Source of the DNA: Pseudomonas sp. A-RE-19
GTDB lineage: Bacteria > Pseudomonadota > Gammaproteobacteria > Pseudomonadales > Pseudomonadaceae
Length of the DNA: 64,000 bases
Assembly: GCF_019956555.1 (NCBI RefSeq)
Contig: NZ_JAHBDQ010000006.1
Span: 1-64,000, forward strand
Direction of reading: 5' to 3'
The notes below the pieces were generated by a model. That model was not told where the DNA came from. It did not search any database and was given only the letters and a program-made list of their open reading frames with translations. Positions 37,001 to 46,562 of the stretch are shown piece by piece (position 1 is the stretch's first letter; each line of letters starts with the position of its first letter). Both the position numbers and the translations under genes were made by a program.

Positions 37001-40000
37001 GGCGGTTGTTGGCGTTGGCCAGGTACAGCACCGGCATCAGGACTTTTTCGCCATTCACTTCGCGCTCTTCGAGCCAGACGATGTCGTGGGTCAGCGCCGC
37101 GACCTGTTGTGCGGTGAGGGTTACGCCGAGGCTGAGGTTCAACGCGTCCTTGCTGGCGATGGCGTTGTTCATCAGGTACTTGTAAACCGCTTCGTCCGAG
37201 GTCTGGCCATCGATGAAGCGTTGGCCGGTGCGGGCGACCACGGCTTGCTGGACCAGCTTCTGTTCGAAGAGGCCGTCGCCCAGGCGCTTGGCGCTTTGAT
37301 CAGGGTCGTAACCCAAGCCTTGGAGCAGGTAGTCCGAACTCATGAATTGCTTGAGGTCGGTGAGTACCGGGTTGGTTTCGATCAGGTATTTGTGCGGTTG
37401 GGATTTGCCAGCGCTGTTCGGCAGGCCTTGCACGCGGTTGATGGTGACCGGCGTAGACGATGCACCGGCGGTGACTTTGCCGCCGGTAAGCGTCCAGCTT
37501 TGTGGGCCGGTGCCGGTCGGGTTGGTGCTGCCTTCCTGACTCAGACGGAACAGGCCGTTCTGGCCGGTGGGCAGGCTGAAGCCCGGCAGATCCACCGGGT
37601 TGACTTGCTGCTGGGCAAGATCCGGCGGCAGTTGCGCGTTGATAGTCACTGGCGTGGAGTAGCCGTTGCCGGCACCCGTGTCAGTGTTGGTCTTTCCGCC
37701 AGCGACGTAGCTGTAATACGGACGCACCACGCTGTTGTCGATGGTCTGCGTCGCGTTGAGGGAAATGTTGCCGCCGGCCTGGATCACCGCATCATAGGAA
37801 CTGCCGGAACCCGCTACCGTGGTGGTGCTTTCGGTCAGCATGCCACCGCCCAGCAGGCTGATGAAATAGCTCAGATCCGACTCGACAGTGGCCGAGGGTG
37901 TCGGACTGTTTCTATCGTTGAAGGCCGCGGCCGCCGGAACCGTGGCAAAGATTTGGTCGACGTAGTTCCAGAAAGTGCGCTTGGTGATGATGTCCTGCTC
38001 TTGCAGGCCGGTGTTATTGATCGTGTCGGCAGTGACGGTGATGTTGCCTGTGGACGCGATGGTGCTGCTGGTGTTGTTCAACGCCTGAGCGTTGATCGTC
38101 ATGTTGCCGCCGCTGGTCAGACTCGCGGCCGCGCTGCTGTCGGTGACCTTCAGGCGGTCGGTCTCGGCAATCTCCCAATGGCCGTTACGACGCGATCCGC
38201 TACGGAAGTCGCACCCCGCAATCGGGATCAGATTGCAATCCAGCTCGGTGATAACCACCGAGCTTTTCTCATGCGCGGTGTACTCCAGAATGTCCCGTAC
38301 GTTGTTCACGGTCAGGGCATTGATGGTCAGGTCCTGCGCGCTGTAGATATCGCCGGAACGGTTGTCCAGCAAGTCGGCCTTGCCGCTGTCGCGGTCCCGG
38401 CCGATATGCACGTTGCTCAGGCCATAGACCTGGCCATAGGCGTTGGTGAAGCTGGACAGCAGCAGCCGCATATCGCCGCCACTGGAAATCAGGCCGCGGC
38501 TGTTGAGCAGTGCGCCGGTGGTGAGGGTCAGGTCTTTACCGGAACCGATCGTGCCGTAGTTGTTAAGGTTGGCGGCGGTGATGATCAGGTCGCCGCTGGA
38601 AGTCAAACGGCCCTGGTTGTTCAACTCGCCATTGATGTTAACCGTGGTGTTGCCACCACCGGCTATGCTGCTGGCCGCGTCGAGGGTCAGTTGATTGGCT
38701 TTGAGCGTCAAATCACCGAGGCTGCTGGTGCGACCATTGCCGCTGTAGTTGCCCCACAGGGTCAGATTGAGCTTGCCATCGCTGGCGATCAAGCCATCGT
38801 TATTCCAATTGCCGCCGTTGCCGGTCAATTGGCTGACCGCCAACAATTGGCCGCTGGCCGTCTGGTTGAGGCTGTTGATGTTGACGGTCAGGCGATCCGC
38901 CTGGATCACGCTGCTGTTGGCCCAACTGTCGGCGGCCAGAGTCAGACCGCCACGGGTGACGAAGCTGCCGCCGGCGCTGCCGAGTTGGCCGGTGGCGATG
39001 TCAAAAAGGCCAGTGCCGACGTGCAGCACGTTGCCGCCGACGTTGAGCAAACCACCGGCACCGAGGGTCAGGTCGTTGTTGGCGGATTCCACGGTGCCGT
39101 TGCGGTTGTCGAACAGGCCCCCGATGGCGAACGCGGTTTTGCCATTGCCACCCAGTGCGCGCAGTTGGCCGGTCTGGTTGTCGAGGCTGGCGGCGCTGAT
39201 GCTCAGCGTGCTTTCACTTTCGATGATGCCCAGGCGGTTGTTCAATGCGCCGCGCAGGCTCAGGTCGATCTGTTGCCCGCCGATCTGCCCGTCGTTGTCG
39301 CCGCTGTTGTCGAAGTTATTGCCGGTGACGCTGACCCGGCCCTTGGCGTAGAGGCCGCCATTGCGGTTATCGAAGCTGCCGTCGGTTCCGGTGTCGACGA
39401 TGGCGTCACCGGTTTGCGCGGTGATCCGCCCGCCATAGTTGTCGATCCCGGCCAGTGCCTTGAGGTTCAGACTCTGGGCCTGAATGATCCCGCCCTGGCG
39501 GTTGTTGTTCAGGTCATAGCCGTTGCGCAATACGCCGGTGATGTGGCCGCTAAAGGCGCCTTGCAGGCTGGAGAGCACACCGCCGCGACTGTCGAGGCTG
39601 GCGGCGGTGATGTCGAGGTTGCCGTCCTTGGCGACGATGCGCCCGCTCTGGTTATCGATGGCGCCGCCGGTTTTTACTGTCAGATCGCCCTGGCTTTGCA
39701 GAATGCCCTTGGCGTTGTCGAGGCTGGCAGCGTTGAGCGTCAGGCCGGCGTCGCTGCTGAAGATCTGACCGCCCGCGCTGTTCTGCACGGAGCCACTGGC
39801 CGTGATCGTCAACGAATCGTTGGCCGCGACAGTGCCATTGCGGTTATCGAGACCACCGGTCAACAGGCTCAGTAAACCCTGGCTGGCCAGTTGGCCGCTC
39901 TGGTTGTTGATCTGCACTGCGCGTTGAACGACCAGCGGGCCGTTGCTTGCCAGTTTGCCGCCGGTATTGGTCAGGGTGCCGAGCAGATCGAGGGTGATCG

Positions 40001-42776
40001 CACCCTTGCCGGCCAAGGTGCCAGCGCTGTTATTCAGATCAGTGCCGGTGAAACGGATGTCTTGTTGGGCATTGATGGTTGCATTGATGTTGCTGAGGGT
40101 TTGGGCCTGAATATCCAGAGCAGCGCCACTGTCGATTAAACCGCCCTGGGCGTTATTCAGCGTTCCGGCAATGACGAAGGTTTGCGCGCCGGCACTGGAA
40201 AGAATGCCGTTGTCGCTATTGTCGAGGCTGGCAGCGGTGACCTTCAATGTACCGTTGCTGGCCAGGGCGCCGGCGCTGCTGTTACGCACAGCGCCGGTGA
40301 GGTCCACCAGCACGTCACCGTCTCGGCTCGACAAGGTGCCCTGATTGCGGTTGTCGAGGCTGCCACCCAGAAGGCTCAGGCTTTGCCAGCCGGAAATCAG
40401 ACCATTGAAGTTAGTGGTGGCATCGGCGGTGAGGTCCAGTTGCTGACGGCTGATAAGTTTGCCGTCGCTGTTGTCCAGGTTGCGGCCCGTCAGGGTGTAG
40501 CTTTGGCTGCTGGAGAGTTCACCGCCACGGTTGTTCAAGTCCCGCAGGTTGCGGATGCTCAGTTGACCGGTAGTGGTGATCAGGCCATTGGCGTTGTTCA
40601 GGTCACCCATGGCGCCGCTGAAGTCGATGGCAATGGCGCTGCCGAGCAATGAGCCGCCGCTCTGGTTGTTCAAACTCGCCGTGTTGATGTTCAGGTTTTG
40701 GGTAGCGTTGATCAGTCCTTGGTCCTGATTGTCGAGCTGGCCGTTAACCCTGAGTTCAAGGCCGGCGCGACTGGTCAGGGTGCCACCGTTGTTGTTCAGG
40801 CTACCGGCTTGTACATCGACGCTTGCCGCCGCGATCAGGCCTTTGATGTTGGTCAGCGCCTGCTGCACGCGCAGGGTCACCGCTTGATTGCCGAGCAGTT
40901 TGCCGTTGCTGTTGTCGAGGCTGTCGGCCGCCAGCGTGAACGCCTGGGTGCTGGAAATTTCGCCGTTACGGTTGTCCACCTGCGCGAGGTTTTTCAGCAC
41001 CAGCACTGGGGCATTGATCAAACCGTTCTGATTGTTCAGCTCGCCGTGATTCAGGTCCAGGGTCAGCGACGTATCGCTGGTGACCTGCCCACCATCATGT
41101 TGATCGAGACTGGCGATACTGGCGGTCAGCGCTTTGTTGCTGGCGATCCGGCCCTTGTTGCTGTTATCGACCTTGCCGGTGTTGAGGCTCAGGCTGTCGA
41201 GACTGGTCAGTTTGCCGCCCTGGTTGTTCACCGCCCCCGTGGCAGTGATGGTCAAGGCCTGACCGGCGTTCACCAACCCCGCCACGTTATCCAGAGTAGC
41301 CATGCGTAGCGTCGCGGTGGCCAGGCTCGAGAGTTCGCCGCTGCGGTTGTCCAGGTGGCCAAGGGTTGCGCTGAGATGACCGGTACTGGTGATCAGACCG
41401 TTGCTGTTGAAGACCTGATTGGCCGTGAGATTGAGGTTGCTACTGCTCAACACCCGACCGTTGTTCTGGTTGTCCAGAGTTGCGGCGGTAATGCTGATGG
41501 CTTGCCCGCTTAAGGTGCCGCCCTGGTTACTCAGGGTCTGCGCGGTATTGACCGTCAGGTTACGACTGGCCACCACGCTCTTGCCGGTGTTGTTGAAGTT
41601 TTGCGCGTTCAGGTTCACATCACCTGTGGCATTACGGCTGGTATCAGCATTGACCCCGGCTTCGATGACGCCGTTGTTGGTCAGCACACCACCGGCAGTC
41701 AGCGCGATGCTGTCCCTTGCCGCAAGGGTTTGCTGGTTGGTCAGGTTGCCTTGGGTTTGCACGTTGACGACGGTGCCGGCGTAGACCGGGCCGCGAGCAT
41801 CGAGGCTCGCGGCTTTGACATTCACTGCCCCCGCAGCAGAAGTCTGCGCGAGGCTGAGATGCCCATTGGCGTCGAGCTGGATATCACCGCCACTGGCCGC
41901 CAGGTTGCCATCGAGTTTCACCCCGACCCCAGCCTCGGTACCCACCAGTTTGATCGCCCCGGCGTACATCCCGCCGAGGGCCGAGGAGTCGATGGCGAGT
42001 TGCGGTTTGGCGCTGCCGTCATCGGCACGAGCGGTCGCGTTGAGGCTGTCGGCGTTGACGTCGTTGCGCCCGGCGATGATGGTCAGGTTTTTCGCCTGGA
42101 TCTCGGCGTTGATCTTCGCGCTGCGGGTGATGATTTCGAAGCGGTCGACGTTGTTGGCGTTCAGCCCGGCACCGTCGATGGTGACGCTGCCCTGATCGAC
42201 CTGGAAGCGATCGAGACGACCGTTGTCCAGCACCGGTTTGCCGGTGGTCAGGGTCACGCGCGGGGTGTTGATGAAGCCGCAACCGTTGCAGCTGATACCG
42301 TAAGGGTTGGCGACGATGACCCGCGCCGACTGCCCCGCCACTTCGGTGTAACCGCGCAACTGACTGGGGCTGCCGCCGACCACTTCGTTGAGGATGGTTT
42401 GCGCGGCGATCCGGTTGGTCAGGTTGGGGTTACCGACGATGATGCCGCCCAACTGCGTCGCGCCGGTCTGGTTGGCGACGTTGTTGAGGATCACGCCCTG
42501 GGCGCCGACGTTGTAATCGTAAAACTGGTTATGCGACAGGCCGCTGCCGTTGGGCGTGGCGATTTGGACAATCGGCACCCCGTTGCCCGCCTGGCCGAGG
42601 CTGGTGCCGGGCGAGGCCACCACAATCCCGTCCGCCTGCGCCCACATCGGTTGCCAGAACATGACGTTCGCCAGCAGGAACGCCAACCCGCGTTTGGGCA
42701 TGCCCCAGAAGTGTTCTCGGGTTTTCAGGTCCGCAGAAGGCTGGCGCGCGAGGAAAGCGTGATGGCGAACGTCCAT
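34053..42776 (-). CDS. cdiA: CdiA-like contact-dependent inhibition toxin (filamentous haemagglutinin)
   Basis: A 2907-residue two-partner secretion exoprotein. Residues 1-48 are a long signal (RGLAFLLANVMFWQPMWAQA). The TPS domain (about 50-300) has NPNL at 116-119 and NPYG at 157-160. Then come haemagglutinin repeats, mostly LDNxxGxLxS type, to about 1550; a second repeat block follows (LTAGKDLN type). A DUF637-like pretoxin region lies at about 2440-2600, then GAWVANNATLYNLMGHQD in place of the VENN motif. The last 110 residues (GAVYRADNQGNITSYAVYDS, THPHVIEYG-like TPHVIEYG, PRPTTPDEIP) look like polymorphic toxin type 24. Expected to be displayed at the cell surface by CdiB and to deliver its tip to neighbours. 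Confidence 0.92.
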   Translation of the reverse strand: MDVRHHAFLARQPSADLKTREHFWGMPKRGLAFLLANVMFWQPMWAQADGIVVASPGTSLGQAGNGVPIVQIATPNGSGLSHNQFYDYNVGAQGVILNNVANQTGATQLGGIIVGNPNLTNRIAAQTILNEVVGGSPSQLRGYTEVAGQSARVIVANPYGISCNGCGFINTPRVTLTTGKPVLDNGRLDRFQVDQGSVTIDGAGLNANNVDRFEIITRSAKINAEIQAKNLTIIAGRNDVNADSLNATARADDGSAKPQLAIDSSALGGMYAGAIKLVGTEAGVGVKLDGNLAASGGDIQLDANGHLSLAQTSAAGAVNVKAASLDARGPVYAGTVVNVQTQGNLTNQQTLAARDSIALTAGGVLTNNGVIEAGVNADTSRNATGDVNLNAQNFNNTGKSVVASRNLTVNTAQTLSNQGGTLSGQAISITAATLDNQNNGRVLSSSNLNLTANQVFNSNGLITSTGHLSATLGHLDNRSGELSSLATATLRMATLDNVAGLVNAGQALTITATGAVNNQGGKLTSLDSLSLNTGKVDNSNKGRIASNKALTASIASLDQHDGGQVTSDTSLTLDLNHGELNNQNGLINAPVLVLKNLAQVDNRNGEISSTQAFTLAADSLDNSNGKLLGNQAVTLRVQQALTNIKGLIAAASVDVQAGSLNNNGGTLTSRAGLELRVNGQLDNQDQGLINATQNLNINTASLNNQSGGSLLGSAIAIDFSGAMGDLNNANGLITTTGQLSIRNLRDLNNRGGELSSSQSYTLTGRNLDNSDGKLISRQQLDLTADATTNFNGLISGWQSLSLLGGSLDNRNQGTLSSRDGDVLVDLTGAVRNSSAGALASNGTLKVTAASLDNSDNGILSSAGAQTFVIAGTLNNAQGGLIDSGAALDIQAQTLSNINATINAQQDIRFTGTDLNNSAGTLAGKGAITLDLLGTLTNTGGKLASNGPLVVQRAVQINNQSGQLASQGLLSLLTGGLDNRNGTVAANDSLTITASGSVQNSAGGQIFSSDAGLTLNAASLDNAKGILQSQGDLTVKTGGAIDNQSGRIVAKDGNLDITAASLDSRGGVLSSLQGAFSGHITGVLRNGYDLNNNRQGGIIQAQSLNLKALAGIDNYGGRITAQTGDAIVDTGTDGSFDNRNGGLYAKGRVSVTGNNFDNSGDNDGQIGGQQIDLSLRGALNNRLGIIESESTLSISAASLDNQTGQLRALGGNGKTAFAIGGLFDNRNGTVESANNDLTLGAGGLLNVGGNVLHVGTGLFDIATGQLGSAGGSFVTRGGLTLAADSWANSSVIQADRLTVNINSLNQTASGQLLAVSQLTGNGGNWNNDGLIASDGKLNLTLWGNYSGNGRTSSLGDLTLKANQLTLDAASSIAGGGNTTVNINGELNNQGRLTSSGDLIITAANLNNYGTIGSGKDLTLTTGALLNSRGLISSGGDMRLLLSSFTNAYGQVYGLSNVHIGRDRDSGKADLLDNRSGDIYSAQDLTINALTVNNVRDILEYTAHEKSSVVITELDCNLIPIAGCDFRSGSRRNGHWEIAETDRLKVTDSSAAASLTSGGNMTINAQALNNTSSTIASTGNITVTADTINNTGLQEQDIITKRTFWNYVDQIFATVPAAAAFNDRNSPTPSATVESDLSYFISLLGGGMLTESTTTVAGSGSSYDAVIQAGGNISLNATQTIDNSVVRPYYSYVAGGKTNTDTGAGNGYSTPVTINAQLPPDLAQQQVNPVDLPGFSLPTGQNGLFRLSQEGSTNPTGTGPQSWTLTGGKVTAGASSTPVTINRVQGLPNSAGKSQPHKYLIETNPVLTDLKQFMSSDYLLQGLGYDPDQSAKRLGDGLFEQKLVQQAVVARTGQRFIDGQTSDEAVYKYLMNNAIASKDALNLSLGVTLTAQQVAALTHDIVWLEEREVNGEKVLMPVLYLANANNRLAANGALIQGSDVTLIAGKDLNNAGTLRASQNLEATAKKDLVSSGLVEAGERLNLLATNNLTNKAGGIIAGRDVTLKATNGDVVNERTVTSHDSSVGDYSHARDFVDSAARIEAANNLVINAGRDVLNTGGVLKSGGDMAIDAKRDVSITAVEERHSDSRTDFLDSTLTQHGASVSAGGDLTVNSGRDVTVVASKLDAKGDVTMDAKGDLLFASAADEQHSYFKDKKETRQEDHVSQIGTTLEAGGKLTLKSGKDMTLVASDISAGKEAYLHADGDLQLLAAQDRDYSLYDMKKSGSWGSKKTQHDEVTQITHIGTQIKSGGDLTLSSGGDQRYQVAKLESGKDITLDSGGAIVFEGVKDLHDESHTKSDGDAFWTSSKGKGNTDETLRQTQMIAKGNITIKAVEGLQIDLKEVNQQSVSQTIDAMVQADPQLAWLKQAEARGDVDWKLVKEIHESFKYETSGLGPASQLIIAIVMAAIVGPAALSAFASMGTIGAAGLAAVATGAATNATTSFINNGGDLGAVFQDVTSSDALKGYVISGVTAGLTAGVFDGIVKTTTNPITGKVTVDLSSLEGIGRFAGNQVLQGGTSALLGKALGEDVNVSDVLKTALFNTLAAASFNAVGDYTKNVFDDGSAVKVAIHAVVGGLLSEITGGDFATGALAAGANEALIVDLNKLVGGNPDLLLMASQIVGVLAASTTGDVDADTLQTGAWVANNATLYNLMGHQDLDGLEDEARGCPAKGNCEEVKEKFRLQSVADDDALAGLCNSSPDQCLQLFGDLLHDRNSLQERLARMSLDDSIPSMFKEDLHRYQLQNTTAITALTKAQSQLNLLNQGVSPEDAGWFSDLLAAMGGGLIGKGGGTKTGPKGSTNINSVPRNANDLVGGPLENATQISGRFKLDGGPANGAVYRADNQGNITSYAVYDSAGMIVKRVDVTGAAHADVSTPHVIEYGRNTLPDGTIRVQSPSTKLAPRPTTPDEIP

Positions 42777-42801
42777 GATTTGAATCTCGCTAAAGCAGAA
42801 T

Positions 42802-44508
42802 TTAGAGGAAGAAATCCATGCGGAAATAGATCGGCGCTTCGCGCTCGGTCAGCACGTCAGGGCGTTCCAGGGAATGGGCAAAGGTCACGCTGGCGGCCAC
42901 ATGCTGACCCCGGGCAAACAACTCCACGGAGTCGCTGGACATGCGTCCGTGCTGATCGCCGTTGTAGCGATCACCACGGATCACGCCCTGGTCATAGCCG
43001 AGGCTGGTGCCGTATTCGGCGAACGCCGGGCGCAGCCATTCCAGGGTCACCGGGCGACTCCAGCGCAGGTCGTTGCGCCAGTAGCCGCCGCTGTCGCCGG
43101 ACAAGGATTGATCCTTGTAGCCGCGGATCGACGATTGCCCGCCAAGGCTGGTGCGCTGCGGGCTGAACAGCACGTCTTCACTGCGCTGGCCGGTCATCAG
43201 GCTGCTGAAACTGAAGGACTCGCCCCACAGCTTGAACGGTTGCAGGTAGCTCGCCGTGGCGGTGTATTTGCGGTAACGGGCGTCCGGCTCGCCGGGGCCC
43301 GGGTGACCGTTGCCCTGAGCGTCGAATGCGCCGATGCCTTGCTGCATGCCCAGGTCGAGGTTGACGAACGCACTGCCGATCCGCCTACCGTGGTTGATGC
43401 CGAACTGCGCTTCGCTGATGCGGTTGCTGCTCAGCTTGAGCTTGCTGTCTTCGATGAAGTTGTTGGTGCGCAGGTACGAGAGGCCGGTGCTGAGGGAGGT
43501 CTTGCTCAGGGCGTCGCGATGGATCACCCGCTCGGCATGCAGTTGATGGTTTTCGCTGTCGCCGGTCTGCTTGAAATTGAAACCGTTGGCCTGCGCTTGC
43601 GAGCGGTATTCGCTCTGGCTGTAGGTGTAACTGAAATTCCACCAGCCCCACGGCACGCTGTAATTGAGCATTGCGTTGTTGGAGGTGTGCTGGTGATCGG
43701 TCATCGCATCGTGACCGCCACGCAACATCAACTGATCGGCCAGGCCCAGCGGGCTGTCCCAATCAAACGTCGTGCCCCACTGCTGCTCGCCGGTGCTGCG
43801 CTGGCCGTCATTACTGCGGGACAACCCGGCGCGCCAGGGCTTCTGCGGGGTGTTCTTGACCAACACTTCACTGCCACCAACGTTCTTGCCCGGGGACAAT
43901 TCCATCTGCGCCTGATTCGACGGCAAGCGGTTCAGCTGGTCCACCATCTGCTCGATTTCTCGCAGATTCACCAGGTCACCGCTCTTGCCGGGGAAAGCCA
44001 TCCCCAATTCGCGCTCCGACAGCTTGCTGCCCTCCGCGCCCTTCAACCCTTCGAGCTTGCCCTCGACCACCAGCACCTTCAGATGCCCAGCGGACAAATC
44101 CTGCTGCGGCAAGTAGGCGCGGCTGGTGACCAGGCCTTTGTCGATGTACAGATCGGTGATGACTTTCAGCAGCTCGTTGAGCTGCGTAACGCCCAGGCAC
44201 TGACCGATGTAAGGCTTGAGCAGGCGATTTTTCTCGCCGTCCGAAAGACTGTCGGCGCCTTTGAGTTCGATGTCCTTGATGGGGAAACAACGCACGTCGG
44301 CCGGGGCCGTCGGTTGCGTGGGTTTGGCTTCCTTGCCGGGTAACTCCTTGAGCTCTTCGAGACGCCGACGCTGCTCTTCGAGCAAGCGATCCTGACGTTC
44401 GCGGATCAGATCGGTTTCACCGGGGGTGGGGGCGGCGTGAGCAAGATTCAGCGGAGAAAGGCACAGCAAAGCCAGGCACAACCTCGCCACGAGGGCGGGT
44501 GGGTACAT
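42802..44508 (-). CDS. cdiB: ShlB/FhaC/CdiB-type two-partner secretion outer membrane transporter
   Basis: A 568-residue TpsB protein that exports the downstream CdiA. The signal peptide ends LSPLNLAHA; a charged helix 1 follows (RQDRLLEEQRRRLEELKELP), then two POTRA domains (about 70-215; CFPIKDIELKGADSLS, YLPQQDLSAGHLKVLVVEGK) and a 16-strand barrel with the conserved motif IRGYKDQSLSGDSG and terminal aromatic residue (RMDFFL). ATG 44508 was chosen for GAGGGA six bases upstream. 25 bases separate it from cdiA, so the order is cdiB-cdiA-immunity, the Burkholderia/Pseudomonas variant with B first. Confidence 0.93.
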   Translation of the reverse strand: MYPPALVARLCLALLCLSPLNLAHAAPTPGETDLIRERQDRLLEEQRRRLEELKELPGKEAKPTQPTAPADVRCFPIKDIELKGADSLSDGEKNRLLKPYIGQCLGVTQLNELLKVITDLYIDKGLVTSRAYLPQQDLSAGHLKVLVVEGKLEGLKGAEGSKLSERELGMAFPGKSGDLVNLREIEQMVDQLNRLPSNQAQMELSPGKNVGGSEVLVKNTPQKPWRAGLSRSNDGQRSTGEQQWGTTFDWDSPLGLADQLMLRGGHDAMTDHQHTSNNAMLNYSVPWGWWNFSYTYSQSEYRSQAQANGFNFKQTGDSENHQLHAERVIHRDALSKTSLSTGLSYLRTNNFIEDSKLKLSSNRISEAQFGINHGRRIGSAFVNLDLGMQQGIGAFDAQGNGHPGPGEPDARYRKYTATASYLQPFKLWGESFSFSSLMTGQRSEDVLFSPQRTSLGGQSSIRGYKDQSLSGDSGGYWRNDLRWSRPVTLEWLRPAFAEYGTSLGYDQGVIRGDRYNGDQHGRMSSDSVELFARGQHVAASVTFAHSLERPDVLTEREAPIYFRMDFFL

Positions 44509-44551
44509 GTTCGATCCCTCGAATGGAGAGTGATAGCACAATAATGGCGCG

Positions 44552-44580
44552 ATATTAGATGGCCACTATTCTGACGTCAA
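44552..44580 (-). promoter_or_regulatory. Sigma-70 promoter of cdiB-cdiA
   Basis: On the minus strand TTGACG (44,575-44,580) and TAATAT (44,552-44,557) are separated by exactly 17 bases. The start of transcription would lie near 44,545, giving a leader of about 37 bases to the cdiB ATG. Both boxes are close to consensus, so basal expression may be strong unless repressed. Confidence 0.75.
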
Positions 44581-44753
44581 TAAATGGATCCATTTTGGTG
44601 TGGGGGTCGATGGACGGCAGGGAGCGTTGCGCTCGCCTTTTGATTAGGCGGTTAGCGAGTCGAGAAAAGACCGGGAAGAAAAGAATACGGGTTGATACAG
44701 AGAGATGGAGCCCGGCCTGGAGGGTGTAGCCGGATTCACCTCCCCATGAATGC

Positions 44754-44780
44754 ACAACGCGCCGAAGTTCGGCGCGTTGT
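44754..44780. terminator. Perfect palindrome downstream of the YfaP/TPR gene
   Basis: ACAACGCGCCGAA and TTCGGCGCGTTGT form a 13-bp stem around one base, 24 bases beyond the stop of the gene at 44804. There is no T run on the minus strand, so it may be a weak terminator, an mRNA 3' guard or a protein site. Confidence 0.5.
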
Positions 44781-44803
44781 GGGGTCAGATCAACACTAGG
44801 CGA

Positions 44804-45979
44804 TCAACGGTTTTGTACGCGCTCGATGGCCGTGTCATACACCGGGTTGGCCTTCTGCGTCTTGGCTAACTGGTAATGACGCAGGGCGTCAGGGAACTGA
44901 CCGGCCGCTTCATAGATACGGGCAATGTTGTAGTAGGAACCGGCACGCACGCTGGCGGCCGAATTGCCGCTGGCCAAGGCAATGGCCTTGCGGTTGGCCC
45001 AGATCGATTCGGCTGTGTTACCGGCCTTCTGATACGCCAGGCCCAGATTGCCGTAGGCCTGACCGTAGCTGTTATTCAAATCGATCGCTTGACGGAAGAA
45101 GTCGATTGCCAGCGGCAGATTACCGGTTTTGTAGGCCGCTTCGCCTTTGGTGTTCAGGCCTTTCGCATCGGCCTGTGCAGAAGCGCTGACCGCCACCGCC
45201 GTCAGAGCAACGCTGTCATCCAGCAACGGCGACACTTCGTTCAACACGTTTGCCGCATCGACCCTGGCACCCGTAATGCTGTTGATGTCCTGGAAGTCGC
45301 CACCGCCGGTCATGCGGAACACGGTCCACAGGTTGCCGCTGCGGTTCTGCGGCACGTAGTAGGTGCGCACCAGTGACTGGCCCATGTACACGAACACCTT
45401 GGCCTGGCTGTTGGAGAGATCGCGCGAACCCAGCTCGCCGCGATTGCTGTAGTCATGCACGGCGTAGACGTAACTTTCGCCGTAGTGTTTCTTTTCCAGG
45501 GTGATGGTTTCCGGGCCATAGCTGGTGGTGTCGTCGACATCCAGATTGGCATCGTCACCGTGCTGTTTTTGGAAATAGATGTTGTTACCGGGGAAGATCA
45601 TGTGGGAGTCGAGGTCCGACGGGGTCGCACCCCAGGTCAGCACCACGCGCAGACCGTCGAGGTTCTGCATTACCGGGCTGATGGCATAGGTCATGCCCTT
45701 GCACGGGCACTTGACCACCAGATTGGAGTAGCCGGGCTTCTTGATGATCAGCAGGTTGCCGGCATCATCGGCAAACTCGGTGGTCAGGTTGACCTGGCCC
45801 TGAGCATTGGTGCGACCCACCACGTTTTGTGCGCCATTGCGTTGCAACAGCAGCTCGGCGTCGGCGATCTTCTGGTCCTTGATCACCGCACTCAGCACTT
45901 CGATCGGCAGTTGCTCGGCCTGCACCGAAAACGCCGCCGCCCACAACGACAACACCGAAGCCACGCGAAAAAACCGCAT
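44804..45979 (-). CDS. Secreted YfaP-like (DUF2135) protein with C-terminal TPR repeats
   Basis: 391 residues. A signal peptide (MRFFRVASVLSLWAAAFSVQ-A) leads into a domain with LRVVLTWGATPSDLDSHMIF, the DUF2135/YfaP signature (LxWxxxxxDLDLHV), including acidic residues that could bind metal. It is followed by TPR units (about 285-380; GEAAYKTGNLPLAIDFFRQA, GQAYGNLGLAYQKAGNTAES, GSYYNIARIYEAAGQFPDAL). ATG at 45979 was chosen for AAAGGA eight bases upstream and the signal peptide; the frame back to 46147 is non-coding in character. Probably periplasmic or exported. It sits between the CDI and Tad loci and no partner is evident. Confidence 0.8.
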   Translation of the reverse strand: MRFFRVASVLSLWAAAFSVQAEQLPIEVLSAVIKDQKIADAELLLQRNGAQNVVGRTNAQGQVNLTTEFADDAGNLLIIKKPGYSNLVVKCPCKGMTYAISPVMQNLDGLRVVLTWGATPSDLDSHMIFPGNNIYFQKQHGDDANLDVDDTTSYGPETITLEKKHYGESYVYAVHDYSNRGELGSRDLSNSQAKVFVYMGQSLVRTYYVPQNRSGNLWTVFRMTGGGDFQDINSITGARVDAANVLNEVSPLLDDSVALTAVAVSASAQADAKGLNTKGEAAYKTGNLPLAIDFFRQAIDLNNSYGQAYGNLGLAYQKAGNTAESIWANRKAIALASGNSAASVRAGSYYNIARIYEAAGQFPDALRHYQLAKTQKANPVYDTAIERVQNR

Positions 45980-46562
45980 ACTTAATTCCTTTAAGTGAAA
46001 GTAACGGACATAGCAAAATGCCCTACAGATTTTGGGCGCGAACCATACACAGTTTTTGCGTCCGGCGCCCGACAATCGCATAGGAAATTTGTTCACTAAG
46101 GGAATCACTGAAAAAACAGGGAAGTGCGTAGGAACAAGGCTAAACAATACGCAAAATCCCTAGTAAAAATGGGGGGGAAACCACGTTTCCTATCTAAGAA
46201 ATAGAATTTTTTTTCGGTCTGCCCGGGCTGTCGTGCCCCACTGAGCTAATTCCTCCCACTAAGAGAGACTCAGCACCGTTTTTTTTGCCCAGGTAAAAAT
46301 GAATCCGATGGCCAGCGCCTGCGAGATACCCATTTCCATGAACGGATCACTTGAAGTAAGCGCATAGATAAGGGAAGTCGCTGTTGGTATCTCCTGTCTT
46401 TTCGAACTCAAGCTGTTTTTTCACGCCTGGTTTCTCGATGAAGGGACTCGCTACCTGGCTCGGTCATGCAAACCTGTCCCGCGGCTCGCAGAAGCTGAAC
46501 TTTTCACACCCTTCGCCCCTCAACCGGATAACCCGCCTTAACCGGAAACTGAGGCTCAACCT
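45980..46562. other. Intergenic region, about 580 bases, no supported gene
   Basis: Divergent promoter space between the YfaP/TPR gene and the small periplasmic gene. It has runs of G (46,170) and T (46,207) and is less GC-rich than coding DNA. The small frame at 46,384-46,566 lacks a ribosome binding site and family features. Confidence 0.45.

Noticed and set aside
36534..43166. Long plus-strand frames opposite cdiA and cdiB
   Set aside because: Antisense shadows of repetitive GC-rich coding DNA; no domain, signal or start supports them.
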